Origin: Tanytarsus gracilentus
Taxonomy: Eukaryota > Arthropoda > Insecta > Diptera > Chironomidae
Direction of reading: 5' to 3'
DNA: 64,000 bases
Assembly (NCBI GenBank): GCA_038502055.1
Contig: JAXRKN010000043.1
Span: 2,232,001 to 2,296,000 of the forward strand
Shown here: one piece after another, positions 63,888 to 64,000 of the stretch
How the letters are laid out: every line of letters starts with the position of its first letter
Position numbering within the stretch: position 1 is the stretch's first letter
Program-made: the position numbers and the translations under genes
The notes under the pieces: generated by a model
What the model was told of the DNA's origin: nothing
The model's input: the letters and a program-made list of their open reading frames with translations, nothing else
The model's database searches: none

Positions 63888-63921
63888 CAAGAATGCGCAA
63901 ATAATTGATTGATTTCAACAT
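63888..63921 (-). CDS. possible first coding exon of a minus-strand gene
   Basis: An ATG after an A-run, eleven codons (MLKSINYLRIL) and then a near-consensus donor G|GTGAGTG at 63887. The short basic-hydrophobic start would suit a signal peptide or membrane protein. The phase is 1. No matching downstream exon was found to the left, and the CD151-like tetraspanin second exon is phase 0, so it does not fit as an alternative start for that gene. It could instead be part of a 5' leader of that gene. Weakly supported. Confidence 0.2.
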
Positions 63922-64000
63922 TTTTTGATTAATGCATAAAGGCGTTAATCACGTGTTTTTGATTTGAAAAATATTCAAAAGTCCGCGTTCATTTTTATTC

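Overview
The window is AT-rich insect nuclear DNA, most likely from a small-genome fly. I favour a nematoceran such as a chironomid, but the species call is inference. Reasons: spliceosomal GT-AG genes, many introns of only 49-60 bases, and insect families (peritrophin-A chitin binding, multiple ELO elongases, tetraspanins, the piRNA helicase Spindle-E). There is no prokaryotic architecture. Exon models were built by hand from splice signals and phase. All complete models keep frame from start to stop.

Gene-dense left half (1-28.8 kb). A 5'-truncated tetraspanin (1240-2259, +). A four-domain chitin-binding secreted protein (3239-4120, -) with a TATA box and initiator. An SGSM-type RUN+TBC Rab GTPase-activating protein (4915-9106, +, 10 exons, 1064 aa). 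Three ELO fatty-acid elongases head to tail (12222-13413, 13617-14853, 15136-16314, +). A small divergent ORF (16953-17135, -) beside a complete spindle-E gene (17326-21970, +, 5 exons, 1458 aa). A fourth ELO gene (22205-23460, +). Then two unrecognised minus-strand genes: a 204-residue protein with a cysteine/lysine-rich tail (24923-26763), and a two-exon gene (27658-28734) whose TGA stop is followed in the same frame by 127 more open codons.

Gene-poor right half (28.8-64 kb). A 959-bp MITE-like element with inverted termini and a 9-bp target duplication (29712-30670). About 12 kb of AT-rich DNA without a supported gene. A CD151-like tetraspanin (43036-54058, -, 4 exons, 376 aa) with a 9.1-kb first intron and an Asn/Lys-rich N-terminal extension. 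Then about 5 kb of upstream DNA and a 2.6-kb element (58926-61550). That element is bounded by inverted repeats and TA dinucleotides. It holds about 17 copies of an 82-bp repeat built on AAGAGCTCTT palindromes, a tRNA-derived segment, and a hairpin of about 240 bp. A possible first exon of another minus-strand gene or transcript lies at the right edge.

How the genes relate. The four elongases are tandem duplicates: every first exon is 61 nt and ends in phase 1. Spindle-E lies between copies three and four. No wider operon-like logic is expected or seen. The items most worth a second look are the readthrough candidate, the GAGCTC-palindrome element, the MITE and the 204-residue protein.
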